Shown one piece after another: positions 50,098 to 60,168 of a DNA stretch of 64,000 bases. Source of the stretch: Aliivibrio fischeri (lineage in GTDB: Bacteria > Pseudomonadota > Gammaproteobacteria > Enterobacterales > Vibrionaceae); assembly GCA_038993745.2 (NCBI GenBank), contig CP160629.1, forward strand, positions 992,001 to 1,056,000. The letters run 5' to 3'. The notes beneath the pieces are model-generated. The model saw nothing but the letters and a program-made list of their open reading frames with translations. It made no database searches and had not been told where the DNA came from. Made by a program: the position numbers and the translations under genes. The first letter of the stretch is position 1; every line of letters begins with the position of its first letter.

Positions 50098-51234
50098 ATG
50101 TTTGATTACGAAGTATTGCGATTTGTTTGGTGGGCATTAATCGGTGTATTGCTGATTGGCTTCGCTGTAACAGATGGATTCGATATGGGTGTTGGTGCAC
50201 TAGTACCTGTTATCGGTAAAACAGATTCAGAACGTCGAGTTATGATTAACTCAATTGCCCCTCACTGGGATGGTAACCAAGTATGGTTAATCACAGCAGG
50301 TGGTGCATTATTCGCAGCATGGCCATTAGTATACGCAACATCATTCTCAGGTTTTTACCTAGCAATGATCGTAACGTTAGCAGCACTATGGTTCCGTCCT
50401 GTTGGATTTGATTACCGTTCTAAAATTGAAGATAAGCGCTGGCGTTCAGCGTGGGATGCAGCGATCTTTATTGGTAGCTTCGTTCCACCAGTTATCTTTG
50501 GTGTTGCGTTTGGTAACCTTTTACAAGGCGTACCATTCCAACTAGATAACCTAATGATGCCAACATACCATGGTTCATTCTTTGGTCTGTTAAACCCATT
50601 TGCACTAGTGTGTGGCCTAGTAAGTTCATTTATGTTCATTACTCAAGGCGCTACATGGCTACAAATGAAAACAACGGGTGAGTTGCACACTCGCGCACGA
50701 AATATGGCGATGATCTTTAGCGCTCTTGTGGTTGTTTTGTTTGTAATTGCTGGTATCTGGGCTCAAAGCATTGAAGGTTATGTGATTGTAGGTAGCTTAG
50801 ATCACTTTGCTCCGTCAAACCCATTAAATAAAGAAGTCGCTCGTGAAGTAGGTGCTTTGTTCCATAACTTCAACGAATACCCATTACTATGGATTGCTCC
50901 AGCATTAGCTGTGATCATGCCTATCGTTACAATTATTGCATCTCGTGCAAATATTGGTGGTCTTGCGTTCTTAAGCTCAAGCTTAACTAACGCTGGTGTT
51001 ATCTTAACTTCTGGTTTTGCGTTATTCCCATTCGTAATGCCATCGAGCTTGAACCCTAACCATAGCTTAACTATGTGGGATTCAACTTCAAGTGAGTTAA
51101 CACTTACGCTAATGACATACGTTGCTATCGTAATGGTACCAATTATTCTTGCTTACACTATCTGGACGTACATTAAAATGTTTGGTCGTCTTGATAATAA
51201 ATTCATTGAAGAGAACAAAACGTCTCTATACTAA
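50098..51234 (+). CDS. cydB: Cytochrome bd-I oxidase subunit II (CydB)
   Basis: Pseudo-symmetric partner of CydA, 378 residues, about eight to nine membrane segments. The start FDYEVLRFVWWALIGVLLIGFAVTDGFDMG and the HWDGNQVWLI motif are family markers. cydX starts 12 bases later. Confidence 0.97.
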   Translation: MFDYEVLRFVWWALIGVLLIGFAVTDGFDMGVGALVPVIGKTDSERRVMINSIAPHWDGNQVWLITAGGALFAAWPLVYATSFSGFYLAMIVTLAALWFRPVGFDYRSKIEDKRWRSAWDAAIFIGSFVPPVIFGVAFGNLLQGVPFQLDNLMMPTYHGSFFGLLNPFALVCGLVSSFMFITQGATWLQMKTTGELHTRARNMAMIFSALVVVLFVIAGIWAQSIEGYVIVGSLDHFAPSNPLNKEVAREVGALFHNFNEYPLLWIAPALAVIMPIVTIIASRANIGGLAFLSSSLTNAGVILTSGFALFPFVMPSSLNPNHSLTMWDSTSSELTLTLMTYVAIVMVPIILAYTIWTYIKMFGRLDNKFIEENKTSLY

Positions 51235-51246
51235 GGAGTATTTACT

Positions 51247-51354
51247 ATGTGGTATTTCGCATGGATTCTAGGTGTTCTACTTGCTTGTGCATTTGGTATC
51301 ATCAATGCTCTTTGGTTAGAGCACTCAGAAATGATGGATAAAGACAGTGAGTAA
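51247..51354 (+). CDS. cydX: Cytochrome bd-I oxidase small subunit CydX
   Basis: This 35-residue single-span protein starts MWYFAWILGVLLACAFGI and ends in a short acidic tail. The Trp-Tyr-Phe-Ala-Trp start and the NALWLE segment match CydX. It stabilises the haems of the oxidase. An AAGGAG ribosome-binding site precedes it. It overlaps ybgE by 8 bases. Confidence 0.95.
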   Translation: MWYFAWILGVLLACAFGIINALWLEHSEMMDKDSE

Positions 51355-51649
51355 TCTCGCTGACAAAATCGATAGCGTACAATCTCCAATCAACAATATC
51401 GTCATTCGTTTATTGTTGGTTGGTGTTGCAGTGTTCCATATGGCAATGCTTATGTGGGAACCGACAATATACGCTGAACGAATTGGTGGGTTTAGTGGGT
51501 TATTGGCTCCAGCTCTAATTTATTCAGTGTGTACCGCTTTCATTTTTGTTGTTGGATTCATTCCTCAAAAATGGGGATGGAAACTTCTGTTTAGCCCATA
51601 TTTTTCAATGTTGATTTTGATATATTTCAGTTACTTATACTTTATGTAG
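51347..51649 (+). CDS. ybgE: cyd operon protein YbgE
   Basis: This 100-residue membrane protein has three hydrophobic segments (about 20-40, 50-70, 80-98) and is encoded immediately after cydX, with a GTG start inside the end of cydX. YbgE is regularly found in cyd operons; its function in the oxidase is not clear. A strong terminator follows. Confidence 0.88.
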   Translation: MSNLADKIDSVQSPINNIVIRLLLVGVAVFHMAMLMWEPTIYAERIGGFSGLLAPALIYSVCTAFIFVVGFIPQKWGWKLLFSPYFSMLILIYFSYLYFM

Positions 51650-51689
51650 TTTGCTTGCATTAAAGTCATCAGTTGAAACATAATATTGA

Positions 51690-51730
51690 GTGGTTTGTTA
51701 CTTATTTAAGTGACAAACCATTTTTTTTTA
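51690..51730 (+). terminator. cyd operon terminator
   Basis: TGGTTTGTTACT, loop, AGTGACAAACCA followed by nine T residues; one mismatch in the stem. Confidence 0.88.
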
Positions 51731-51826
51731 CGATTTAACCTCAAAATGTAAATATCATATAGTTACCTAGGGTTAAGATCAGTTATAGTTAGCAATTGAT
51801 TTTTCAATAATAATGAGAAAGGTGAG

Positions 51827-52237
51827 ATGAATACGAATCCATTTAAATGGCCTATAACCATTTATTATGAAGATACCGATGCTGGTGGCGTTGTATATCA
51901 TTCAAACTACCTTAAGTTCTTTGAGCGTGCACGAACTGAACTATTACGAGATAAAGGGGTCTCCCAACAAGTAATGTTGAATGAATCTATAGGCTTTGTT
52001 GTAAAGAGTTTACAGATTGATTTCATTTCAGCTGCTCGTTTAGATGAACAACTTATTGTTGAAACATTAATAACAGAAATTAAAAAAGTATCGCTAACCT
52101 TTTGTCAAATATTGGTTAATTCTGACGGTAAAGTATTGTGCAAAGCTACGGTTAAGGTAGCCTGTGTCGATAATTCAGTTATGAAACCAACGGCGATCCC
52201 ATCGTTTATTTTATCGGAGATATCTTGTGACAGGTGA
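51827..52237 (+). CDS. ybgC: Acyl-CoA thioesterase YbgC
   Basis: Hot-dog-fold thioesterase encoded at the head of the tol-pal unit. The 136-residue protein has the catalytic [17 protein letters not shown] motif with the key Asp and His. Its end overlaps the tolQ start. In homologues it acts on acyl-CoA or acyl-ACP, and its link to Tol-Pal is by gene context. Confidence 0.93.
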   Translation: MNTNPFKWPITIYYEDTDAGGVVYHSNYLKFFERARTELLRDKGVSQQVMLNESIGFVVKSLQIDFISAARLDEQLIVETLITEIKKVSLTFCQILVNSDGKVLCKATVKVACVDNSVMKPTAIPSFILSEISCDR

Positions 52238-52913
52238 ACTATCAATTCTCGATCTATTTTTACAAGCTAGTTTATTAGTTAAGATCGTGATGCTTATTCT
52301 ATTAAGCTTGTCTGTAATTTCATGGGCGATGATCTTTAAACGCTCAAAAGTATTATCTGTAGCTCGTAGCGATGCGGAACGTTTTGAAGATAAATTTTGG
52401 TCTGGTATGGATCTATCTCAACTGTTCAATGAAGTGAAAGTTCGTAAAGATCGAATTAGCGGAACAGAGAAAATCTTTTATTCAGGTTTTAACGAATTTG
52501 CTCGTTTATCTCGAGTAAACTCTTCTTCATCAGAAGCGGTAATGGACGGAACGGCTCGTGCTATGCGTGTGACGGTTTCTCGTGAAGTAGATAACTTAGA
52601 GACGAATCTACCTTTCCTAGCAACAGTTGGCTCTATTACACCTTATATCGGCCTGTTTGGTACGGTATGGGGTATTATGCACGCATTCATTGCTTTGGGT
52701 GCAGTAAAACAAGCAACACTTGCTATGGTGGCACCGGGTATCGCAGAAGCACTTGTAGCGACAGCTATGGGTTTATTTGCTGCTATCCCAGCAGTTATCG
52801 CTTATAACCGTTTAAGTGTTAAAGTAGGCAAGTTAGAACACAACTATGCTGCATTTATGGATGAGTTCTCAAGTATTCTTCACCGTCAAGCTATGGCGAG
52901 TCAGGAGAAGTAA
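52227..52913 (+). CDS. tolQ: Tol-Pal inner-membrane protein TolQ
   Basis: Proton-channel component with TolR of the Tol-Pal motor, which links the envelope layers and aids outer-membrane constriction. The 228-residue protein has three membrane segments (about 15-38, 135-158, 170-195), with [25 protein letters not shown] and a second [24 protein letters not shown]. It starts with GTG inside the end of ybgC. Confidence 0.95.
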   Translation: MTGELSILDLFLQASLLVKIVMLILLSLSVISWAMIFKRSKVLSVARSDAERFEDKFWSGMDLSQLFNEVKVRKDRISGTEKIFYSGFNEFARLSRVNSSSSEAVMDGTARAMRVTVSREVDNLETNLPFLATVGSITPYIGLFGTVWGIMHAFIALGAVKQATLAMVAPGIAEALVATAMGLFAAIPAVIAYNRLSVKVGKLEHNYAAFMDEFSSILHRQAMASQEK

Positions 52914-53359
52914 TGTCTGGTTATCAACCTAAAAAACGTAAGTTAACTGCTGAAATCAATGTAGTTCCATACATTGATGTAATGTTAGTACTATTAATTA
53001 TTTTCATGGTAACCGCTCCTTTTGTGACTCAAGGTGTTGATGTTGATTTACCTGAAATGACCAATACGAAATCAGCACAAGCAATGGCAGGAGAAGATCC
53101 TAATGCGACATTTATTATCGTTGAAGTAGATAAAGACGGTAATTTAGGTTTAAGTGTTGATAACCAAGAAGTGCGCCGACCTATGTCGATGCAAGAAATG
53201 ATCACTAATGTAAAAGCTGAATTAAGTATTAAACCAAACTCTCCAGTAGCGGTGGGTGGGGATGCTAGTACACCTTATGCTGAAATTGTTTTGGTTTTGG
53301 ATGAATTGAGTCGAGCGGGTGTTAGTAAAGTAGGCTTGCTCACTGATCTCAAGGAATAG
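52913..53359 (+). CDS. tolR: Tol-Pal inner-membrane protein TolR
   Basis: Partner of TolQ. The 148-residue protein has an N-terminal segment (EINVVPYIDVMLVLLIIFMVTAPF) with the key Asp near residue 22 and a periplasmic domain. Its ATG overlaps the tolQ stop by one base (TAATG). Confidence 0.95.
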   Translation: MSGYQPKKRKLTAEINVVPYIDVMLVLLIIFMVTAPFVTQGVDVDLPEMTNTKSAQAMAGEDPNATFIIVEVDKDGNLGLSVDNQEVRRPMSMQEMITNVKAELSIKPNSPVAVGGDASTPYAEIVLVLDELSRAGVSKVGLLTDLKE

Positions 53360-53375
53360 AAGTGAATAACCATTG

Positions 53376-54416
53376 ATGAAAGCGGATAATAATTACACAT
53401 TTGCCATTGGTGTTTCTGTAGTGCTTCACTTACTGTTAGTGATAGCACTGATATTTGGTAGCGATTTTTCTTTAGATGACAAAGCTAAGCCAAATACGAT
53501 TCAAGCGGTTGTGATTGATCCTGGCACGATAGCTAAGCAAGCAAATCAAATTCGACAAGAACGAGAAAGAGCTGAGCGAGCTGAGCAAGAACGTTTGAAG
53601 AAATTAAAACAGCAAGCGGCACAGTTAGAAAAGAATCGTAAGGCAGAAGAAGAACGTATTCGTCGATTAAAAGAAAAGCAAGTTCAAGAGAAAAAAGCCG
53701 CTCGTCAGGCGGAAGAAGAACGCAAAAAAGCAGTAGCTGAAGCGAAAAAAGAGAAAGAACGTGCAGTAGCTGCAGAGGCTGAGCGTAAACGAAAAGCAGA
53801 CGCAGCAGCTAAAGCAGAAGCGGCAAAACAGGCTAAAATTAAAGCGGATAAAGAAAAAGCAGCGAAAGAGGCTGCTAAGAAAGCGCAATTAGAAAAAGAG
53901 AGAGCAGCTAAAGCTGAAGCAGATCGTAAGGCAAAAGAAAAAGCGGCCAAAGCAGAAGCTGAAAGAAAAGCGAAAGCAGAGGCTGAGCGAGTAGCTAAAG
54001 CCAAAGCAGCAGAAAAAGCTCGTAAAGAAAAAGCAGCGAGAGCAGAAGCTGAGCGTAAACAGAAAGAAGCAGCATTAAATGATATCTTTGCAGGTTTAGA
54101 AGATGAGACGGTTCAGAACTCATCAGCTAAACAACAGCATATTGATAATGAAGTTAATCGCCATGCGGCAATTTATACTCAAATGATTCAGCAAAACTTG
54201 CTGGTTGATGAGACATATGTAGGTAAAAGCTGTCGAGTGAAAATTAAGTTGGCCTCTTCCGGATTACTTTTATCTGTGACCACTTTAGGTGGTGATGCTC
54301 AAGTTTGTCGAGCTGCAAAAACAGCAGTAACAAAAGTGAATGTGTTTCCTATGCCAAAGGATGCAGATGTTGTTGCTAAGTTAACGAATATAAACCTTAC
54401 CGTTCAACCAGAATAA
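53376..54416 (+). CDS. tolA: Tol-Pal protein TolA
   Basis: Bridges the inner-membrane TolQR complex to Pal/TolB. The 346-residue protein has one N-terminal membrane anchor (about 8-26), a long Ala/Lys/Glu coiled-coil or helical domain II (about 50-235), and a C-terminal domain III with a Cys pair in KSCRVKIKL and QVCRAAK. I use the ATG at 53376 (the frame also has a TTG three bases upstream); the ribosome-binding site is not obvious. Confidence 0.94.
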   Translation: MKADNNYTFAIGVSVVLHLLLVIALIFGSDFSLDDKAKPNTIQAVVIDPGTIAKQANQIRQERERAERAEQERLKKLKQQAAQLEKNRKAEEERIRRLKEKQVQEKKAARQAEEERKKAVAEAKKEKERAVAAEAERKRKADAAAKAEAAKQAKIKADKEKAAKEAAKKAQLEKERAAKAEADRKAKEKAAKAEAERKAKAEAERVAKAKAAEKARKEKAARAEAERKQKEAALNDIFAGLEDETVQNSSAKQQHIDNEVNRHAAIYTQMIQQNLLVDETYVGKSCRVKIKLASSGLLLSVTTLGGDAQVCRAAKTAVTKVNVFPMPKDADVVAKLTNINLTVQPE

Positions 54417-54426
54417 GGAAGAGCAA

Positions 54427-55779
54427 GTGCTTAAACGATGGATATTAACCCTATTTGTGGTTTGTTTAGGTTTTAGTCAGGTTGCAAGAGCCGAGCTAGA
54501 ACTGGTTATTACAGAAGGTATTGATTCAGCAAGACCAATTGGTATTGTGCCTTTTAAATGGCATGGAGAGGGCAAGTTACCGCAAGATATATCTGCGATT
54601 ATTTCGTCTGATTTACAGCGTAGTGGTAAGTTTAGTCCTATTGCAACCAATAAAATGCCACAAACACCTTATAAAGATTCGGATATTAATTACGAAGCTT
54701 GGACAAAAATGGGTGTGGATGCCATTGTTACTGGCGAGGTTAAATTAAACGCACAAGGTAAGTATGAAGTTACATACAAACTTATCGATGTTGTTCGTGG
54801 TCAGTTAACTAAAGGTCAATCTAAGGCATTAGATGAATCAGGTAAGTTAGTACTTACTCGAGATCATATTTTAGTTAATAAAGTGGCGTCATTATCGACA
54901 AAGCAATTGCGTAAATATGCACACCGTATTTCTGATGTGGTGTATGAAAAATTGACAGGTGAAAGAGGTGCGTTTTTAACTCGTATCGCTTATGTGGTTG
55001 TAAATGACAAAGCACAATACCCATACCAGTTAAGAATTGCTGACTATGATGGTTATAATGAACGCTTAGTTCTGAAATCGAAACAACCTATCATGTCACC
55101 AGCATGGTCACCTGATGGTAAAAAGCTTGCATATGTAAGTTTTGAAAATAGAAAGTCACAAATTTTCATTATGAATATTTATACGGGTAAGAGAGAGTTA
55201 ATTGCTTCTTATCCGCGTCATAATGGAGCACCGCGCTTCTCACATGATGGTGATAAGTTAGCGATAGTATTATCAAAATCTGGAAGTCTACAAATTTATG
55301 TTGTGGATTTGAAGACCAAAAAAATGAGTCAAATTACTCGCGGTAGAGCGAATAATACCGAACCTTTTTGGGCTCCAGATAACAAGTCACTTATATTTAC
55401 ATCAGATCGGGGTGGTAAACCTCAGATATATAGAGTAAATTTAGGGGATGGTTCGACTAAACGTTTAACCTGGCAAGGCAGTCAGAATCTTGGTGGGCAG
55501 ATTACTCCAGACGGTAAATACATCGTTATGGTAAATCGCTCAGAGACTGGATTTAATCTAGCGAAACAAGATTTAGAAACCGGTGCTGTCCAGGTCTTAA
55601 CAAAGACACTACTGGATGAGTCACCAAGTATTGCGCCAAATGGTGGCATGGTGATTTACAGTTCAATCTATAGAAAACAAAATGTTCTTTCTATGGTTTC
55701 TATAGATGGCCGTTTTAAAGCTCGCTTACCAGCGACTAACGGTCGTGTAAGGGCACCAGCGTGGTCGCCATTTTTATAG
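54427..55779 (+). CDS. tolB: Tol-Pal protein TolB
   Basis: Periplasmic protein that binds Pal and TolA. The 450-residue protein has a signal peptide (cleaved after ARA, about residue 22), an N-terminal alpha/beta domain, and a six-bladed beta-propeller with repeated motifs such as [15 protein letters not shown] and [12 protein letters not shown]. It starts with GTG. Confidence 0.96.
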   Translation: MLKRWILTLFVVCLGFSQVARAELELVITEGIDSARPIGIVPFKWHGEGKLPQDISAIISSDLQRSGKFSPIATNKMPQTPYKDSDINYEAWTKMGVDAIVTGEVKLNAQGKYEVTYKLIDVVRGQLTKGQSKALDESGKLVLTRDHILVNKVASLSTKQLRKYAHRISDVVYEKLTGERGAFLTRIAYVVVNDKAQYPYQLRIADYDGYNERLVLKSKQPIMSPAWSPDGKKLAYVSFENRKSQIFIMNIYTGKRELIASYPRHNGAPRFSHDGDKLAIVLSKSGSLQIYVVDLKTKKMSQITRGRANNTEPFWAPDNKSLIFTSDRGGKPQIYRVNLGDGSTKRLTWQGSQNLGGQITPDGKYIVMVNRSETGFNLAKQDLETGAVQVLTKTLLDESPSIAPNGGMVIYSSIYRKQNVLSMVSIDGRFKARLPATNGRVRAPAWSPFL

Positions 55780-55814
55780 CTACTAAAAATATTTAGGAAA
55801 ATAAGGAAAATACA

Positions 55815-56381
55815 ATGCAACTAAATAAACTTCTTAAGAGCCTTTTAATCGCGTTGCCTGTGGTTGCTCTTTCAGCTTGTAGTTCTAGCGACAGCGCAAC
55901 TGACAGTACTGCTGGCCAAGAATCAACTAATGCTGCAGAGACTCAAACAACTAACGGTGCAGAAGGTCAAACAGATACAGCTGTTCTATCTTCTATCGAA
56001 GCTGATGAAGCAATGAACGAAGCTGAAGTACGTGCTCAAGCTGAGCAAGAACTTCGTAAAGTTCAAACTGTTTACTTCGCATTTGATAACTCAACAATCT
56101 CTTCAGAATACGAAGATATGCTTGCAGCTCACGCAGCTTTCCTAAGTGCTGATCCTTCAATCAAAGTAACTGTTGAAGGTCACGCTGATGAGCGCGGTAC
56201 TCCTGAATACAACATCGCTCTAGGCGAGCGTCGTGCTAAAGCAGTATCTAAGTACCTACAAGCTCTAGGTGTTTCTGCAGACCAAATCTCTATCGTAAGC
56301 TACGGTGAAGAGAAGCCACTAGTTCTTGGCCAAACAGCTGAAGACTACGCTAAAAACCGTCGTGCAGTATTAGTATACTAA
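55815..56381 (+). CDS. pal: Peptidoglycan-associated lipoprotein Pal
   Basis: Outer-membrane lipoprotein that binds peptidoglycan. The 188-residue protein has a lipobox ALSACSS with lipid-modified Cys near residue 22. A long Ser/Thr/Asn-Ala linker (about 25-65) follows, then the OmpA-like domain with [11 protein letters not shown] and [14 protein letters not shown]. The linker is somewhat longer than in E. coli Pal. Codon use marks it as highly expressed. Confidence 0.96.
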   Translation: MQLNKLLKSLLIALPVVALSACSSSDSATDSTAGQESTNAAETQTTNGAEGQTDTAVLSSIEADEAMNEAEVRAQAEQELRKVQTVYFAFDNSTISSEYEDMLAAHAAFLSADPSIKVTVEGHADERGTPEYNIALGERRAKAVSKYLQALGVSADQISIVSYGEEKPLVLGQTAEDYAKNRRAVLVY

Positions 56382-56406
56382 TCGATAGTTTATAAGGCTG
56401 ACTTAT

Positions 56407-57180
56407 ATGAAATACAGTAACCTTAAGCGAATCATTCCGCTTACGTTGCTGGCTAGTGCGGCGACCCTTGTGGTCGCCGCACCTGCTCCAGTCACAGATT
56501 TAAATGCCAGTTCCAATTCTCCCTCTTCTGCTCCTGCATCATCGGCAAGTATTGAACGCCTAGAACGTTTAATTAAAAGTCGTAATCAAATTCAGCTTCA
56601 ATTACAACAGCAGTTGGATGGTTTATCTCAAGAACTTTCAGAGATGCGAGGCACGGTAGAGCGCAATAGCTATGAACTTGATCAGATGCTTGAGCGTCAA
56701 CGTCAGCTGTATATTGAAATAGACAACATAAGAACAGCTAAACCAACTGTAGAAGCGAAGCCTGAAGCAACAGAAGGTGGATCAACAGAAGGTGCTTATG
56801 CTGCTGATACTAATGAAAATGCGGCTTATCAAAATGCAGTGGATTTGATCTTAAAAGAGAAAAACTACGCAGGGGCAACAAAAGCATTTCAAGAATTTGT
56901 AACGGCATACCCTGATTCAGTATATAGCTCGAATGCACATTACTGGTTAGGACAGTTGTACTTTGCTCAAAAAAATGATGTAGAAGCAGCCAAGAGTTTT
57001 GCTAAAGTCGTTAGTTATGAAGACTCAAATAAACGAGCTGATGCTCTACTGAAGTTAGGCGAAGTAGCTAAACGCAATAATAATAATGCGGCAGCAAAAA
57101 AATATTATCAAAAAGTAGTTAATGAATACCCAGATAGTACGACTGCAAAAACTGCAGCATCTAAACTGGAATCACTGTAA
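56407..57180 (+). CDS. cpoB: Cell division coordinator CpoB (YbgF)
   Basis: Periplasmic protein that links Tol-Pal to peptidoglycan synthesis at division. The 257-residue protein has a signal peptide (cleaved near Ala25), a trimeric coiled coil (about 45-105), an acidic linker and three TPR repeats (from about 137: YQNAVDLILKEKNYAGATKAFQEF). It is the last gene of the tol-pal unit. Confidence 0.95.
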   Translation: MKYSNLKRIIPLTLLASAATLVVAAPAPVTDLNASSNSPSSAPASSASIERLERLIKSRNQIQLQLQQQLDGLSQELSEMRGTVERNSYELDQMLERQRQLYIEIDNIRTAKPTVEAKPEATEGGSTEGAYAADTNENAAYQNAVDLILKEKNYAGATKAFQEFVTAYPDSVYSSNAHYWLGQLYFAQKNDVEAAKSFAKVVSYEDSNKRADALLKLGEVAKRNNNNAAAKKYYQKVVNEYPDSTTAKTAASKLESL

Positions 57181-57211
57181 CTTTGCTGAATTTTTAGTAT
57201 TTTTAAAACAT

Positions 57212-57237
57212 AAAGGAGCCTAAGGCTCCTTTTTTAT
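57212..57237 (+). terminator. tol-pal terminator
   Basis: AAAGGAGCCTTAGGCTCC-type hairpin (AAGGAGCC TA AGGCTCCTT) with TTTTTT. Confidence 0.88.
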
Positions 57238-57311
57238 TTCCCCTAACTTGCTGACTAAATCATTAGGGGTATAATGCTCAAACTATTTGAAAAAAGTTAC
57301 TGAGCTGAGCA

Positions 57312-58361
57312 ATGGGCCATATTCTAGATCACATCGATACCGTTTATCCTTTCCCTCCAAAGCCAATCGCATTAAGTGCGGAAGAGAAAGTAGAATACAT
57401 TTCTAAAATCAAACAATTACTTAAAGATAAAAATGCGGTATTAATTGCCCATTATTATACTGATCCTGAAATTCAAGCATTAGCTGAAGAGACTGGTGGT
57501 TTTGTTGGTGATTCACTTGAAATGGCTAAATTTGGTAATCGTCATGAAGCAAAAACATTAGTGATTGCTGGTGTTCGTTTCATGGGAGAATCTGCAAAAA
57601 TTCTAACGCCTGAAAAAACCATTTTGATGCCGACATTAGAGGCAGAGTGCTCACTAGATTTAGGCTGTCCAGCAGACAAGTTTACTGAGTTTTGTGACGC
57701 GCACCCTGATCATACGGTTGTGGTTTATGCTAATACTTCTGCAGCAGTAAAAGCTCGAGCTGATTGGGTGGTAACATCAAGCATTGCTTTAGAAATCGTA
57801 GAGCACCTAGATGATGAAGATAAAAAAATCATTTGGGGACCAGATCGTCATTTAGGCTCATATATTGCGAATAAAACTGGCGCAGATATGCTTCTATGGC
57901 AAGGTGAGTGTATTGTTCATGATGAATTCTCAGCAAAAGCTTTAAAAGATGCTAAAGCACTGCACCCTGATGCTGCTGTGTTAGTTCACCCTGAATCACC
58001 AGCAAGTGTTGTTGAGTTAGCGGACGCTGTTGGTTCTACAAGTCAATTAATCAAAGCAGCTAAAGAGCTACCACAACAAAAAATGATTGTTGCAACAGAT
58101 AAAGGTATTTTCTTTAAAATGCAGCAAATGGTGCCAGAGAAAGAATTACTTGAAGCACCAACTGCAGGTGCTGGCGCAACATGTCGTAGTTGTGCTCACT
58201 GTCCTTGGATGGCGATGAATGGCTTAGTTGCTATTGAGAAGTCACTTCGAGAAGGTGGGTCTGAGCATGAGATTTTTGTAGATGAAGAAACACGCTTAAA
58301 ATCTCTTATTCCATTAAATCGTATGTTAGATTTTGCTGAGCAATTAAACGCAAATAGATAA
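57312..58361 (+). CDS. nadA: Quinolinate synthase A
   Basis: This [4Fe-4S] enzyme condenses iminoaspartate with dihydroxyacetone phosphate to quinolinate in NAD synthesis. The 349-residue protein has cluster ligands in ECSLDLGCP (about 112-120), one Cys near 200 in [10 protein letters not shown], and the final group in [16 protein letters not shown]. It follows cpoB, as in other vibrios. A terminator follows. Confidence 0.96.
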   Translation: MGHILDHIDTVYPFPPKPIALSAEEKVEYISKIKQLLKDKNAVLIAHYYTDPEIQALAEETGGFVGDSLEMAKFGNRHEAKTLVIAGVRFMGESAKILTPEKTILMPTLEAECSLDLGCPADKFTEFCDAHPDHTVVVYANTSAAVKARADWVVTSSIALEIVEHLDDEDKKIIWGPDRHLGSYIANKTGADMLLWQGECIVHDEFSAKALKDAKALHPDAAVLVHPESPASVVELADAVGSTSQLIKAAKELPQQKMIVATDKGIFFKMQQMVPEKELLEAPTAGAGATCRSCAHCPWMAMNGLVAIEKSLREGGSEHEIFVDEETRLKSLIPLNRMLDFAEQLNANR

Positions 58362-58380
58362 TGCGATAAATGTTTTATAT

Positions 58381-58414
58381 AAAAATGGCGACCATATTGG
58401 TCGCCATTTTTTTT
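58381..58414. terminator. Bidirectional terminator after nadA
   Basis: AAAAATGGCGACCA-TAT-TGGTCGCCATTTTTTTT. The right T-run touches the stop codon of the convergent gene. Confidence 0.9.
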
Positions 58415-58865
58415 ATTCTTTATCGCTAAGTGCGAAGTAAATTTTTGATACGATAATTTCTGCTATAAGAATCGTAAATACCACAGCGAAGAAGGCTACG
58501 ACACCATTTAGAGGGCCTTCAAATGATACTTTATCTCCAAACAGAATATTTATTGCCTCAAGCATAATGAATTTACTACCAACTAAAATCACATAGCTAC
58601 TTAAACCACGGTATATTTTCGGTGCTGTGCCTGGTTTCGATTTAAAGTAATCTGCAATTCTGTGTTCTGCATTAATTGAAAGTTTCAGTAATAATTGCAA
58701 TAAAATAGCGGCCGCAAAAGAAACAGTAAATGATTCTATATTTACAAAGTCCCAGTATTCATCAAAAAAGTTTAAAACAGTTAAATCTACAAGTACAGCC
58801 AATGTATAGCCGACAAATAAACGTTGTGGAGTATTAAAACCATATTCTTTAGTTGCTGAGCTCAT
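58413..58865 (-). CDS. Unknown inner-membrane protein (150 aa)
   Basis: I do not recognise this family. The 150-residue protein has about four hydrophobic segments (about 15-33, 44-60, 88-104, 119-142) with short polar loops and a Lys-rich loop near 73-85. It has no signal peptide of the cleaved type. It is convergent with nadA and lies at the start of the accessory-looking region. Confidence 0.75.
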   Translation of the reverse strand: MSSATKEYGFNTPQRLFVGYTLAVLVDLTVLNFFDEYWDFVNIESFTVSFAAAILLQLLLKLSINAEHRIADYFKSKPGTAPKIYRGLSSYVILVGSKFIMLEAINILFGDKVSFEGPLNGVVAFFAVVFTILIAEIIVSKIYFALSDKE

Positions 58866-59081
58866 AATGTATTCCTAATTATTTATTAATGTCGTTTTCA
58901 TTTTCTGTTTATTATATTGCCTAATAATTTACTGTATTAAAAGGCTATCAGAAATGGTTGGCGCTAAATGGTAAATTTATATATTGAATTGCTGACCTAA
59001 GTCGTAACTTAATGATTATCCTTCCATCAAATAAAATAAATGTTCTATATTAATAATGTATTTGTTTTTATGGAATTATGT

Positions 59082-59861
59082 ATGAAATATGGATTGTTTC
59101 TTTTAGTGTTTTTGAGTGCTTCTGTTTTTGCCAACGAAGAGGAAGAATGGGATTTCTTGCTTGTTTTTCCTATGGTGTGGGCTCCTAGTATTGAAGGAAG
59201 TGTATCTTCGGGCCAAGATGTGGTTCGTGTCGATGTCCCATTTGAGAACATATGGGATGGGTTAGCGTTTGGTTTAATGGGGGACTTTTACGCTACAAAA
59301 GGAAAATGGTTAGTTGGTGCACGAGCAAATTATCTCTATATGAAAGATTCGACGCAAACTAAAGGCCTTAATGGGCCGATTACGGGTTCTGTTATTTCCC
59401 CTGGCCACGATATCACAACAAGAATGCACCTTTCTGTAAATGATTTATTTTTTGGTTATGAAGTCTTCCCTAATCTTGAACTACTAACGGGGGTTCGCCA
59501 TACATACAGCCAAGTTGAATTGGACATTAATGCATTATCAAATGGTGGTTTGATTAATGTAAATGGATCGGCTTTATTAGCGAAAGAACATTTATTTGAT
59601 TGGCTTGTTGGGATTAAATATAACAAATATTTTGATGATCGTTGGGGGATATCAGTAAGCGCAGATTTCAATGTTGTTGGTGATAATGATGTTAATCATG
59701 GTTTTAATATTATGGGGATTTACCGATTTACAGAAGCACATAATTTATGGTTTGGATACCGCTATTTGAATATTGCAAACGAAATGAAGCAAGATGGTAT
59801 GAATTTAGAAATTGATCTAGTTGAAAAAGGACCACAGCTAGGATACGCGTATCGATTTTAA
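59082..59861 (+). CDS. Putative outer-membrane beta-barrel protein
   Basis: The 259-residue product has a signal peptide (MKYGLFLLVFLSASVFA, cleaved before Asn18). It also has alternating polar and hydrophobic strands and ends with an aromatic residue (AYRF), typical of outer-membrane barrels. The open frame extends to 59040; I start at 59082, which gives the signal peptide and has GGA upstream. The exact family is not recognised. It is followed by a 190-base AT-rich gap and then the AraC unit on the same strand. Confidence 0.75.
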   Translation: MKYGLFLLVFLSASVFANEEEEWDFLLVFPMVWAPSIEGSVSSGQDVVRVDVPFENIWDGLAFGLMGDFYATKGKWLVGARANYLYMKDSTQTKGLNGPITGSVISPGHDITTRMHLSVNDLFFGYEVFPNLELLTGVRHTYSQVELDINALSNGGLINVNGSALLAKEHLFDWLVGIKYNKYFDDRWGISVSADFNVVGDNDVNHGFNIMGIYRFTEAHNLWFGYRYLNIANEMKQDGMNLEIDLVEKGPQLGYAYRF

Positions 59862-60051
59862 ACTCAGAGCTGAATACTCATCGTAGTAAATAACTGAGTA
59901 TCCTCGTAGATTACAAGGCTTGAGAGCTCTTATCTATTGCCATAGGTATAATTTATTTTTCTCATGACTGTTAAATTAACCTTTGGCGTGAAATGGTAAG
60001 TAATTTTGTTATGTTTTATTAGAGTAATTAATTTTTGATAAGAAGGTTATT

Positions 60052-60168
60052 ATGATTATTTTCTCTAAAATAAAAGACATTAATGAGTTGGGATTGAATA
60101 CTGATTTAGCAAGCTTACTTCAGCAATATTTCTTCATCAATGAAGACAGAGCACAACACAATGAGTAG
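60052..60168 (+). CDS. Micro-ORF (38 aa) overlapping the AraC regulator start
   Basis: ATG at 60052 with an AAGAAGG ribosome-binding site 5-6 bases upstream opens a 38-codon frame ending TAG at 60166-60168. The ATG at 60161 of the AraC gene lies inside its last codons (ATGAGTAG), the arrangement of translational coupling. The product is soluble, with hydrophobic and acidic residues (SKIKDINELG.. LASLLQQYFF). It could be a real microprotein, a leader that controls regulator translation, or a remnant of an upstream gene. No family recognised. Confidence 0.5.
   Translation: MIIFSKIKDINELGLNTDLASLLQQYFFINEDRAQHNE

Noticed and set aside
53667..54004. Minus-strand frames opposite tolA
   Set aside because: They mirror the Ala/Lys/Glu coiled-coil of TolA and have Phe/Ser- or Ala/Ser-only composition.
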